Assembly (NCBI RefSeq): GCF_030345075.1
Contig: NZ_CP128361.1
Span: 2,790,001-2,854,000, forward strand
Length of the DNA: 64,000 nucleotides
Direction of reading: 5' to 3'
Origin: Solwaraspora sp. WMMA2065
GTDB lineage: Bacteria > Actinomycetota > Actinomycetes > Mycobacteriales > Micromonosporaceae
Each line of letters starts with the position of its first letter. The first letter of the stretch is position 1. Shown piece after piece: positions 15,612-24,700 of this stretch. Under the pieces are notes generated by a model. The model made no database searches and was not told the DNA's origin. It worked only from the letters and a program-made list of their open reading frames with translations. Made by a program: the position numbers and the translations under genes.

Positions 15612-16774
15612 GCGGCCTCCGATCCGGTGGCGGTACGGGTGCAGGCGGTCAGGCCGAGCCCGACCAGTTCCTCGCGGGCCTGGGCCAGCTCGGCGGCGAT
15701 TCCGGCGGCGAGCTGGTCGGGCCCGGTAGGACGTTGCCCTTCCGGCAGCACCCCCCAGGTGTAGGTCTCCACGTCGAAGTGGTCGCAGTCGGTGCCGTCG
15801 ACGACCGCGGCCAGACCGGCTCGCAGCTGCGGCATCGTTGCGGCCAGTGGCGCGACCGGCGCGGCGTGCAGCGGCACGTGGTAGTGCACCCGCCACGGGC
15901 CGGGCAGCCCGGCGTCGAGTGCGGCATCGAGATCGTCGGCCGCCCCGGCAACACCCGACCGGGTCTGGTGCAGGAACCGTGGTTCGACGTACCCGGCGAT
16001 CGCGGACCGGTCCCGGACCGGATCGGAGACCTCCAACGCGGCCGACACCTGGACCTTGACCACCGGTAGCCCGGCGGACCGCAGCCGACCGACCGCGGCG
16101 ACCGGCTCCTCCCAGGCACAGGCGAGATGGGCCAGGTCGACGCAGACGCCGAGCCGTTCGGTGTCCACCCGGGCCAGCTGTTCGGCGGCCTGAGCGGTGG
16201 TCTCCACGACGCAGCCCGGTTCAGGTTCGAAGCCGACCCGGACGGTACGGCCGGTGTCCCGTTCGACGTCGGCCAGGCCGGCGGCCAGCCGGTCCAGCAT
16301 CCGGGCGCAGGCATCGGCCCGCTCGGTGTCCCACGGCTCCCGCCAGGCCAGCGGCAACGTGGAGATCGAGCCGCGCTCGACGTCGTCGGGCAGCAGGTCG
16401 GCCAGGATCCGGGCCAGTGCCAGGGTGTAGTCCAACCGGCGCGGATCGGCCCAGTCCGGGTGGTACACGGCGTGCTTGACCACCGGCGCCTGAAACGCCT
16501 CGTACGGGAAACCGTTGAGGGTGACCACTTCCAAGCCGCGCTCGGTGAGTGCGGCCCGTAGCCGGCGCCGGGCGGCCGGGTCGGCGTCCAGCGCAGCGGC
16601 AGCCGGTGCGGCCAACCACAGACCCAGGCCGAGCGGGTCGGCGGCGAGCCGGTCCCGGACCGGCACCGCGTACGTGCCGAGCTGGCTGAGCACTCCGTCG
16701 AGGTCCTCGGCCGGGTGCACGTTGGTGCAGTAGCTGAGGTGGACGGTGCGCCGCCGCCGGTCGTGCAGGCGCAT
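15608..16774 (-). CDS. eboE: EboE-like TIM-barrel protein (metabolite traffic protein)
   Basis: The product is 388 residues. It begins with a strand VHLSYCTNVHPAEDLDGV (about residues 11-28), which matches the start of EboE proteins. GLEVVTLNGFPYEAFQ (about 79-94), GFEPEPGC (about 175-182) and CVDLAHLACAWE (about 203-214) supply the metal-binding Glu, Asp and His of an xylose-isomerase-like barrel. EboE is required for ebo-dependent metabolite processing, and its reaction is unsettled. It overlaps its neighbours on both sides, consistent with one polycistronic message. The gene name is assigned by similarity and context. Confidence 0.82.
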   Translation of the reverse strand: MRLHDRRRRTVHLSYCTNVHPAEDLDGVLSQLGTYAVPVRDRLAADPLGLGLWLAAPAAAALDADPAARRRLRAALTERGLEVVTLNGFPYEAFQAPVVKHAVYHPDWADPRRLDYTLALARILADLLPDDVERGSISTLPLAWREPWDTERADACARMLDRLAAGLADVERDTGRTVRVGFEPEPGCVVETTAQAAEQLARVDTERLGVCVDLAHLACAWEEPVAAVGRLRSAGLPVVKVQVSAALEVSDPVRDRSAIAGYVEPRFLHQTRSGVAGAADDLDAALDAGLPGPWRVHYHVPLHAAPVAPLAATMPQLRAGLAAVVDGTDCDHFDVETYTWGVLPEGQRPTGPDQLAAGIAAELAQAREELVGLGLTACTRTATGSEAA

Positions 16775-17625
16775 CAGCCACCGCCCCGCATGATCGAGCT
16801 GCCTTCGAAGGTCGGTGCGGTGGCGGCGACGTCGCTCAGGTCGAGCCGGCCGGACTGGCCGTAGAACTCCACCGGATTGCGCCACAGCACCCGGTCTACG
16901 TCGTCGGCGCTGAATCCGGCGGCCAGCATCGCCTCGCCGGTGGTCCGGGTCAGCAACGGATCCGACCGGCCCCAGTCGGCGGCCGAGTTGACCAGGATTT
17001 GCTCCGGGCCGTACTGCTTGAGGATCTCCACCATCCGCGGCGGCGACATCTTGGTTTCCGGGTAGATGGAGAAGCCCATCCAGCAGCCGGACTCCTTGAC
17101 CACCCCGACCGTCACCTCGTTGAGGTGGTCGACCACCACCCGGCCGGCGTCGATGCCGGACTCGGCGACCACCGCCAGGGTCCGTTCGGTGCCCCGGGCC
17201 TTGTCCCGGTGCGGGGTGTGCACCAGGGCCGGCAGCTCGTGCGCGCGGGCCAGCGCCAGCTGGGCGGCGAACGCCTCGTCCTCGGCCGGGGTCATCGAGT
17301 CGTAGCCGATCTCGCCGACCGCCACCACCCCGTCCTTGACCAGGTAGCGGGGCAGTACGTCGAGCACGCCGGCGCAGCGGGGGTCGTTGGCCTCCTTCGG
17401 GTTCAGCGCGATCGTGGCGTGGTGCCGGATGCCGAACTGGCTGGCCCGGAACGGCTCCCAGCCGAGCAGTGAGTCGAAGTAGTCGACGAACGAGCCGACG
17501 TTGGTGCGCGGCTGGCCGAGCCAGAACGCCGGTTCGACCAGGGCCCGGACCCCGGCGTCGGCCATCGCCCGGTAGTCGTCGGTGGTCCGTGAGGTCATGT
17601 GGATGTGCGGGTCGAAGATGCGCAT
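16774..17625 (-). CDS. eboB: TatD-family metal hydrolase, EboB-like
   Basis: The product is 283 residues beginning MRIFDPHIHMTSRT, where DPHIH is the first metal-binding motif of the amidohydrolase superfamily. Later elements are the GEIGYDS glutamate (about residues 111-117), VHTPHRDK (about 136-143), VDHLNE (about 165-170) and NSAADWGRSDP (about 208-218). These match the TatD-like EboB proteins. The ATG follows the EboA stop directly (TGAATG) and has a strong AGGAGG site. The substrate is unknown; a hydrolytic step in lipid-linked cyclitol maturation is inference. Confidence 0.85.
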   Translation of the reverse strand: MRIFDPHIHMTSRTTDDYRAMADAGVRALVEPAFWLGQPRTNVGSFVDYFDSLLGWEPFRASQFGIRHHATIALNPKEANDPRCAGVLDVLPRYLVKDGVVAVGEIGYDSMTPAEDEAFAAQLALARAHELPALVHTPHRDKARGTERTLAVVAESGIDAGRVVVDHLNEVTVGVVKESGCWMGFSIYPETKMSPPRMVEILKQYGPEQILVNSAADWGRSDPLLTRTTGEAMLAAGFSADDVDRVLWRNPVEFYGQSGRLDLSDVAATAPTFEGSSIMRGGG

Positions 17626-18297
17626 TCACCCCTCCTGTCGGGTGGTGGTGTCTGCCACGGCGCGCAGCCGCCGCAGCAGGGCGAGCGCGTCGTCCGGCAG
17701 GTTCCGGCCGGCGGCGACCCGCTCGTCGTGCAGTCCGGCGAGCATGATCAGCAACTCGGCGTCGGCGCGGGCGTCGAGGTCGTGCACCGCGGCCAGCGAC
17801 ACGCCGGTGAAGACGCACTTGAGCACCGCCTGACGCCACGCCTGCTGGTCGAGGTGGCGGGCGTAGCGGCCGAGCGCGGCGGCCAGCAGCCGGGTGTCGT
17901 TGGTCCGGATCGCGTCGTCGAGCAGCGGCACCGCCCGGTCACCGACCGGCAGCAGCGGCAGCGCCTTGAGCACCGCCCGACGCTCGGCGGCGTCACCGTG
18001 GTGGTAGCAGTCGGCGACCGCGGCGGCCAGCTCCGCTTCAGTCGTGACGGTGGCCAGGTCGACGAGGAGCAGTACCCGGGCGGCCTCGTCGGCCGACCAT
18101 CCCGGTACGGCAGCCAGCTCGGCCCGGCCGCAGCGGCGGCCTGCGCTGGCGAACAGCATCGGCAGGCTGGCCCGGTCGGTGACGATCCGGTTCCGCGCCT
18201 GCGCGAGCCAGTCCGGATCGGGTACGCCGGACAGCGCGTCGGCGAGTCGGCCGGCGACGTCGGCGGGTTCGTCGTCGGGCTGGGCGGGTCGGTTCAC
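17626..18297 (-). CDS. eboA: EboA-domain protein
   Basis: The product is 223 residues, almost entirely alpha-helical and Ala/Leu/Arg-rich. VVLKCVFTGVSLAAV-like sequence (about residues 165-180) lies near a DLDARADAELLIMLAGLHDERVAAG segment, recognisable as the C-terminal signature of EboA proteins. It is cytosolic, with no membrane segment. EboA has no known activity and may be a scaffold. GTG 18297 overlaps the upstream isomerase stop by 4 bp. It is flanked by EboB- and EboC-like genes, which supports the assignment. Confidence 0.8.
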   Translation of the reverse strand: MNRPAQPDDEPADVAGRLADALSGVPDPDWLAQARNRIVTDRASLPMLFASAGRRCGRAELAAVPGWSADEAARVLLLVDLATVTTEAELAAAVADCYHHGDAAERRAVLKALPLLPVGDRAVPLLDDAIRTNDTRLLAAALGRYARHLDQQAWRQAVLKCVFTGVSLAAVHDLDARADAELLIMLAGLHDERVAAGRNLPDDALALLRRLRAVADTTTRQEG

Positions 18298-19265
18298 GGC
18301 TGGCCTCCTTCAGCGGCGGTACGGGCCGATCCTGTGCCGGCTGATGCCGTACGGGCCGATCCCGAGTGAGCGTGGAGTTCGGCTGACCGGAGGAACTCGA
18401 TGGACCGGGCGGCGACCGCCGGGGCGGCATGCGAATGCCGGGGCAGCTCGACGGCGACCAGACCCCGGTAACCGGCGGCGTCGAGGGCGGCCAGCACCGG
18501 CGGGAAGTCGATCTCCCCGGTGCCGAACTCGAGGTGCTCGTGCACGCCCCGGCGCATGTCGTCGATCTGAACGTTGACCAGGTGTGCGGCCACGTCAGTG
18601 ACACACTGCGGCACCGGCACCGGTTCCAGACACCGGCAGTGTCCGATGTCGAGGGTTATGCCGAACCGGGCCGGACGGCCCAGGGCGTCGCGCAGCCGCC
18701 GCCAGTCGGCGATGTCGGCCACCAGCATCCCGGGCTCGGGTTCGAAGCCGAGGGTGACATCGGCGGCGTCGGCTGCCTCGACGACCGTCGCGCAGCCGGC
18801 GACCAGCCGGTCCCAGGCGGTGGCGTCGTCGACGGCGGCCGGGCGCACCCCGGACCAGAAGGAGACCGCCTCCGCACCCAGGTCGGCGCCGATCGCGACC
18901 GCCCGGCGCAGGAAGTCGATCCGGCGGGACGCGGTGTCGTGCAGCAAGGTCGGGGCGTGTTTGTGCCACGGGTCGAGCAGGTACCGCGCGCCGGTCTCGA
19001 CCACGACCGCGAGGTCGAGTTCCCGCAACTGCTCGGCGACCCGGGCCACCTTGCGGGGCAGACCGGCGGCGTACGGGTCGAGGTGGTCGTGGTCGAGAGT
19101 GAGCGCGACACCCTGGTAGCCGAGGTCGGCGAGCAGCGCCAGCGCGTCGCCCAGCCGATGGTTGGCGAAGCCGTTGGTGCCGTACCCGAACCGCAGTCCG
19201 GCTGCCGCGTCCGGACCGGGCCCGCTGGTCGCCGGTGAGGGCTCCCCAGCCTGGTCGGTGCTCAT
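18294..19265 (-). CDS. Xylose-isomerase-like TIM-barrel protein (sugar phosphate isomerase/epimerase family)
   Basis: The product is 323 residues from ATG 19265. It shows FGYGTNGFANHRLGDALALL (about residues 26-45), VVVETGARYLLDP (about 84-96), FEPEPGMLVAD (about 164-174), TLDIGHCRCLEP (about 192-203) and VELPRHSH (about 258-265). These give the usual Glu/Asp/His metal site of AP-endonuclease-2-like barrels. It resembles EboE in fold but is a separate gene. It overlaps EboC and EboA by 4 bp each. It may isomerise or epimerise the cyclitol intermediate; this is inference. Confidence 0.8.
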   Translation of the reverse strand: MSTDQAGEPSPATSGPGPDAAAGLRFGYGTNGFANHRLGDALALLADLGYQGVALTLDHDHLDPYAAGLPRKVARVAEQLRELDLAVVVETGARYLLDPWHKHAPTLLHDTASRRIDFLRRAVAIGADLGAEAVSFWSGVRPAAVDDATAWDRLVAGCATVVEAADAADVTLGFEPEPGMLVADIADWRRLRDALGRPARFGITLDIGHCRCLEPVPVPQCVTDVAAHLVNVQIDDMRRGVHEHLEFGTGEIDFPPVLAALDAAGYRGLVAVELPRHSHAAPAVAARSIEFLRSAELHAHSGSARTASAGTGSARTAAEGGQP

Positions 19266-20230
19266 GTCGGGGATACCCTGCGGGCCAGCCGCCGGCCGAG
19301 TGGCGCGGCGACGGAGACGGCAAGTCCGACGGCGGTGGCCAGGCCGGTTCCGGTGGCCGCGGCCCGGGCCGTGAGCGCGCCCTGCAGGGCGGGCAGACCG
19401 ACGATGCCGGCGCCGACCGCCGCACGTACCTGCTCGGGCCGGGGGTCGCGGGCGACCGCGGCCTGCGCGGCGCCGTATCGGGCGGCGTACCAGCCGGCGA
19501 GTCCGGCGGTGACCCCGGCCCGCCACCAGCGGGCGGAGGTGGCCCGGCCGGCCACCGACGCGCGGGCCGCCGAAGCCCGGCCGGCCGCCGGCGCTCGGAC
19601 CGACACGGCCCGGCCGGTCGCCGACGCGGCGCTTGCCAGCGCGATGGCGGCGGTCCCGGCCAGAGTGGCCGCCGGCAGCCGGGGATCGGCACCGCTGACC
19701 TCACTGCGGGACAGCTCGGTCACGGTGTAGGTGTGTGCGGCGACGGCCAGCGCGGCGGGCAGCGCGGCCCGGGTCCGGCCGGTGCCGGCCGAGCCGAGCA
19801 GGACGTCGAGCCCTCGGCAGGCGGCCATCACCGCCGGGCCGGCCGGGGTGTTCTTGGCCCACAGGTCGTACGCCCATACGGCGGCGGTCAGCGGCACGCC
19901 GACGGCGAGCGCTCGACGGCCGCCGGTGACGGCGGTGAGCGCCAGACCGGCGGTGGTGAGCCCGGCGGCGACGGCGAGCGCGGCACCGGGGGTGACCCGG
20001 CCGGACGGGATGGGCCGCTGCGGCCGCTCGACCGCGTCGAGCTCCCGGTCGGCCCAGTCGTTGGCCGCCATCCCGGCCCAGTACAGGCAGACCGATGCGC
20101 CGGCCAGCCCGACGGTCCGCGGGCCGAGCCCACCGGCGGCCGCCGCCCCGGCCACCACGTCACCCGGTACGGACAGCGCTGCCGGTGCCCGGACCAGCTC
20201 GGCCAGGTCCGACCACCGGGGCGGCGTCAT
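19262..20230 (-). CDS. eboC: UbiA-family prenyltransferase, EboC-like
   Basis: The product is 322 residues with 7-9 predicted membrane helices. The first Asp-rich motif is NDWADRELDAVERPQRPIPSG (about residues 57-77), which binds the Mg-prenyl diphosphate. A second polar loop with YDLWAKNTPAGPAVMAACRG (about 117-136) resembles EboC proteins. The C-terminal part contains a loosely repeated Ala/Arg stretch (AARASVAGRATSAR). It would attach the prenyl chain made by the polyprenyl synthase to a polar head group. ATG 20230 overlaps the synthase-like gene's stop. Confidence 0.88.
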   Translation of the reverse strand: MTPPRWSDLAELVRAPAALSVPGDVVAGAAAAGGLGPRTVGLAGASVCLYWAGMAANDWADRELDAVERPQRPIPSGRVTPGAALAVAAGLTTAGLALTAVTGGRRALAVGVPLTAAVWAYDLWAKNTPAGPAVMAACRGLDVLLGSAGTGRTRAALPAALAVAAHTYTVTELSRSEVSGADPRLPAATLAGTAAIALASAASATGRAVSVRAPAAGRASAARASVAGRATSARWWRAGVTAGLAGWYAARYGAAQAAVARDPRPEQVRAAVGAGIVGLPALQGALTARAAATGTGLATAVGLAVSVAAPLGRRLARRVSPT

Positions 20231-21399
20231 GCGACCCCGCCCGGCTCGCCGGTCCGCCCGTGCAGGTCCGCGGCGAAGTCGACCAGGGTTCGCCACTGGT
20301 CGCCGAGGGCGTGCGGACCCGACCCGATCGGGTCCTTGAAGAAGAACGCCAGCTCCGGCAGGGGTCCGACGCGTCCGGCGCGGGCGGCGGCAGCGGTCAG
20401 CCGGGCCAGGTCCAGCACCAACGGGGCGGCCAGTGCCGAGTCGCACCCGTGCCAGGTGAACTCCATCCGCATCCCGGTGCCGAGGAATCCGGAGAAGGTG
20501 ATCAGATCCCAGGCGGTCTTGAAGTCGCCGATGTCGTCGACGTACTCGATCCGGGTGTGCCCCTGCGGCTGGTAGCCGAGAATCTCGCCGAGCACCCGCT
20601 GTTTGCTGGCCGCTTTGGCCGCGTTGGCTGCCGGCTCGGCCAGGTTGGCCCCGTCGCCGCCACCCAGCAGGTTGCTGCCGGACCAGCTGCGCACCTGCAG
20701 GTTACGCAGCGCGAACATGGGGGCCAGCACCGCTTTCACCAGGGTCTCGCCGGTCTTGCCGTCGTGCCCGGCGTACGGTGCCCCCCGCTGTCGGGCGAGC
20801 TCGTCGAGGGCCGGCAACCGGGCCCCCACCGACGGGGTGAAGTCGACGTAACCGCAGCCGGCGCCGAGCGCGGCGTACGCCACCAACGCGCTCGGCGGCA
20901 GCACCGGCGCGCCGCTGGGCGCCTCGGTGAGCGCGGCTGCGAGGGCGGCGAGGTCGTGGTGCGCCGGGTGCGGCTGCGGCGCCGGTTCGGTGGTCGAGAC
21001 GTTGACCACCACCACCTGGTCGAGGTCGTGCCGGCGGCGGAAGGCGACCAGGTCCGTCGCGATCGCCGCTGCGGTCTCGGCCTGGGTGGTCCCGGTCGGG
21101 AGCGGACGCAGCTGCGGTTCCAGGCCGGTCAGCTCGGTGTGCAACGCGGCGACCAGCAGCCCCGGGACCACGCCGGCGCTGGCCAACGCGTCGGCCTTCT
21201 TCACCAGCGGCGTCGCGGCGATGTCGTGGCCACCGAAGACGAGATCGGCGAAGCCGGGCAGGGCCGGGCCACGCAGCGCCGGCAGTTCGGTGACGCAGCC
21301 GGTGGTGTCGGCCAGGCCGGCGCGCACCGCCAGCGCGCCGACGATGCTGGTGACCGCGACCGAGCCACGGGCCCCGATCAACCAGACTCCGGTACGCAT
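20227..21399 (-). CDS. Inositol-1-phosphate synthase-like protein heading the ebo-like operon
   Basis: The product is 390 residues. It has the Rossmann loop GARGSVA (about residues 9-15), VNVSTTEP (about 135-142), GYVDFTPS and, most tellingly, GHDGKTGETLVK (about 213-224), equivalent to the catalytic GxDxKxGxT block of myo-inositol-3-phosphate synthases. A later FKDPIGSGPH segment is characteristic of this bacterial subgroup. The likely reaction is NAD-dependent cyclisation of a sugar phosphate to a cyclitol phosphate. In classical ebo clusters this place is held by the 3-dehydroquinate-synthase-like EboD. ATG 21399 has GGAGGCAGG upstream and is the first gene of the run. Confidence 0.85.
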   Translation of the reverse strand: MRTGVWLIGARGSVAVTSIVGALAVRAGLADTTGCVTELPALRGPALPGFADLVFGGHDIAATPLVKKADALASAGVVPGLLVAALHTELTGLEPQLRPLPTGTTQAETAAAIATDLVAFRRRHDLDQVVVVNVSTTEPAPQPHPAHHDLAALAAALTEAPSGAPVLPPSALVAYAALGAGCGYVDFTPSVGARLPALDELARQRGAPYAGHDGKTGETLVKAVLAPMFALRNLQVRSWSGSNLLGGGDGANLAEPAANAAKAASKQRVLGEILGYQPQGHTRIEYVDDIGDFKTAWDLITFSGFLGTGMRMEFTWHGCDSALAAPLVLDLARLTAAAARAGRVGPLPELAFFFKDPIGSGPHALGDQWRTLVDFAADLHGRTGEPGGVA

Positions 21400-21757
21400 T
21401 CCTGCCTCCAAACGCCCGCCCCTGGCGGTACTCGTACTGCTGCCGGTTGTCTGCCTTGCCGGGCTGGCAAGGCCCCGTCCGTCCGGGCGCGCCAGGGTGG
21501 CACCACCGTCGACGGCGCCGAGGTCGGCGTCAACGACGCCGTCGTTGGGCCCGGTCGACCGGACGGACGGGGCTGTGGCAGGCAGGGACGTTCGGCGTTC
21601 GGCCCTGCCTCCCCCGATTCGGTTGTCCCCGGCCGGGTTACCCCGGCCGCGGTCCTGCTGGTCGGTCCCCGCCGGGGCGGGCGGTACGCCCGCCCCGGCG
21701 GTCACCGGTCGTCATCCCCGGGCTGGTGGCCGACCGGCCACCAGCCCGGGGACCGGG
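21400..21757 (-). promoter_or_regulatory. 358-bp leader/promoter region of the ebo-like operon, rich in inverted repeats
   Basis: No gene is apparent. The region holds CCTTGCC/GGCAAGG (21454-21472), a long-range 15-bp perfect pair GCCCCGTCCGTCCGG (21472-21486) with CCGGACGGACGGGGC (21559-21573), and the hairpin GCCGGGGCGGGC/GCCCGCCCCGGC (21671-21699). The promoter of the ebo-like operon must lie here or just downstream of the terminator at 21716-21751. Confidence 0.5.
21716..21751 (-). terminator. Strong hairpin after the ThuA/dehydrogenase gene
   Basis: CCCCGGGCTGGTGGCC (21716-21731) and GGCCACCAGCCCGGGG (21736-21751) form a perfect 16-bp stem with a GACC loop, 6 nt after the stop of the 21758-25012 gene. 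It fits an intrinsic (U-poor) actinobacterial terminator. Confidence 0.8.
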
Positions 21758-24700
21758 TCAGCTCGCCGGGTTGAACTGCACCCAGTTGAGGTAGACCAGG
21801 TTGCTGTCGGGACCACCGTCCACCGTCCGGAACACCAGGTAGAGCTGGTGTGTCCCGGCCGGGTGGTCGATCGCGACGTCGTGACTGGTCCAGTCACGCG
21901 ATCCGGAGGTGGCGTTCAGCGTGGTGCTGGCCACCAACGGTCCGTCCGGCGCGTCGACCCGCACCTCGACGATCGCCCGAGGGTCACCCACGGTCGACGA
22001 GGAGCCTCGGCTGTGCCGCAGGGTCAGCGACTCGATCCCGTCGAGGTTGATCGGATCGAAGGCGATGTAGTCGTCGCCGTCGATGCTGGACACGTGCAGG
22101 CCGCCGCCGGTGTCGGTGGTGTTGGAGGTTTCGACGCCCTGCTTGATCTGGGCGTACTCGGCCTGCTGCTGGTAGACCTGGATAGTGGCCTGGCCGACTG
22201 TGGTCAGCGCCGGCTGGCCGCCGCCGCCCAGGTCGGTGTAGCGGGCGCTGATGCCGCCGAACAGGTAGCTACCAGCGTGGTCGGCACCGTCGGCCGGGGT
22301 CGGCAAGGTACCGGTGCAGCCGGTGGTGCTGGTCTGCGGGTGACCGTGCTCGTCGTGGCCGAGGACGAAGGTGACCTCCACCCGGTCACAGTCGATGGTG
22401 CCGTCCTCGGGGTCGGTGACGGTCACCGCGTACGGCACCGTGTCGCCCCAGTTGAAGAAGGAACCGGACACCGGGAGGGTGACCTCGACCGTCGGAGCGG
22501 TGTTACCGACCGTGATGGTACGGCTGAGCGTCGCCTGCTTACCCGTGGAGTCGGTCACCGTCAGCTGGGCGTAGTAGACGCCGTTGCTGGTGTAGGTGAA
22601 CGACGGGTTGGCCTCGGTGGAGTCGGTGGTGCCGTCTCCGTCGAAGTCCCAGGCGATGCTGATCGTCTCGCCGACCTCGGGGCTGAACGAACCCTCACTG
22701 GAGAACTGCACGTTCAGCGGCGCCTGCCCGGACGTCGGGCTGACGTCGAGCTCGGCGACCGGACCGCGGGTGCCCTTGACGTACCGGATCTGGTACAGCG
22801 AGGCATCCGGGTTGGCCCGGAAGAAGCCGTCACCGTAGTCCAGCACGTACAGGGTGCCGTCCGGGCCGATCTCCATGTCCATCGGGTTGTCGAAGGTGAA
22901 GCCGGGTAGGAACGCCTCGACACCGAAGAACTTGCCGCTGCCGTTGGTCCGCATGTTGAACATCCGGTCCCGGCTGAACTCGCCGAAGAACACCGTGTCG
23001 TGGTAGTACGCCGGCAGCTTGTACTCCGACTCCAGCGAATCGTCGTACTTGTAGATCGGGCCGCCCATCGGACCGACGCCACCGGTGCCGATCACCGGCC
23101 ACTGGAAGTCGCAGGTGCCGGCCGGGTCGACCAGGTAGGCGTCCCGGCAGGTGGTGGTGGCGTTGAAGGTGTACCAGAACTGCGGCTGCTCCACCGGTGG
23201 CAGCAGACTCAGACCGGTGTTGCGCGGCGAGTCGTTGATCGGTGCGGCGCAGTTGAACGGCTCGCCTGAGGTCTCCGTCTCGAAGTCGTAGTCGACGTAC
23301 GGCAGGGTCGGCGAGTAGCAGTACGGCCAGCCGTAGTTACCTGCGGTCTTGGTCGCGAACCACCGGCCGGTGCCCTCCGGGCCCCGCTGCGGGTCCGGGT
23401 TGCGCGAGTCCGGCGAGTAGTCACCGATGTAAACGAAGCCACGGTCGTCGACGTCGAACCGGAAGGGGTTGCGCAGGCCCATCAGGAAGATCTCCGGACG
23501 GGTCTTGTCATCGACGTCCTGCGACTCCCGGAACAGGTTGCCGGCCGGGATGCTGTAGCTACCGTCGTCCTTGACGCGGATCCGCAGCACCTTGCCCCGC
23601 AGATCGTTGGTGTTGGCCGAGGAGCGCGCGGCATCATAGGCCGGACCCCGAGTGGCCGACCGGTTGATCGGGGTGTAGCCGTCCGAGCCACTGGCGTTGG
23701 TGTCGTCGCCGGTGACGAGGTAGAGCAGGCCCCGACCGTCGAACTTGACCTCGCCGGCCACGTGGCAGCACGCCCCGCGGTCGACGTCAACCTTGATGAT
23801 TTCCTGCTCGGTCGACATGTCCAGGTGCGGGGTCGGCTCTTCGACGAACTTGACCCGGGAGAGCAGGTTGTAGCCCTTGAACGGCTCCCAGACGCTCGGG
23901 TCGTCACTGTTGGCCGGTGCGTCGCCCTCGTTGACCCCCGGGGTGGCCGGGTCGTCCACCGGAGTGTCCAGCGGTGGCGCGTAGTAGAGGTAGACCCACT
24001 TGTTCTCCGCGAAGTTGGGGTCCAGGGTCACCGACTGCAGGCCGTCCTCGTCGTGCTGGTAGACGTCGAGGTTGTTGATGACCGGGCTGGCCCCGGTCGC
24101 CGGGTCGTACAGGCGGATCTCCCCGGCGCGGGTGTTGTGCAGCACCCGCCCGTCGGGCAGCACCGCGAGTGTCATCGGCTCACCGGGCTGGTCGTTGAGC
24201 ACGACCCGCTCGTAGTTCGACTCGACGGTCGCGCCACAGTCGCCCTCGGCGATGCCCGCAGCCCATTCGATGCCACCGAGCAGGTGCTTGCGGACCGCCC
24301 CGATGGTGAAGGTGTCCGCCGACGCGCCGAGACCGGTGTACCAGGACCGGCCGCCCTGGTAGTCCTGGCACCAGGAGATCGGGTGGTCGGCACCCATGCT
24401 GCTGCCGTCCAGCGACGTCGGGTCGACGCTGGCCAGCACGTGCTGCACACCCCGGACGTTGCCGGTGTAGTTGAGGTACTCGTCCTCGACGATCACTTCG
24501 CGGGGCATCTTCGCCGTGGACGGGTGGTAGCGGTCAGCGACGTCGATGACACCGGCACCGTTGGCGGTGGTGCCGGTCGAGGTGGTGCCTACCAGGCCAC
24601 GGTAGAAGGCCCAGTCCGGCTCGGCGTCCACCGCGAGGTGCACGCCGAGGTACCCGCCACCGGCCTTGATGTAGTCCTCGAACGCTTCCTGCTGCGCGTC

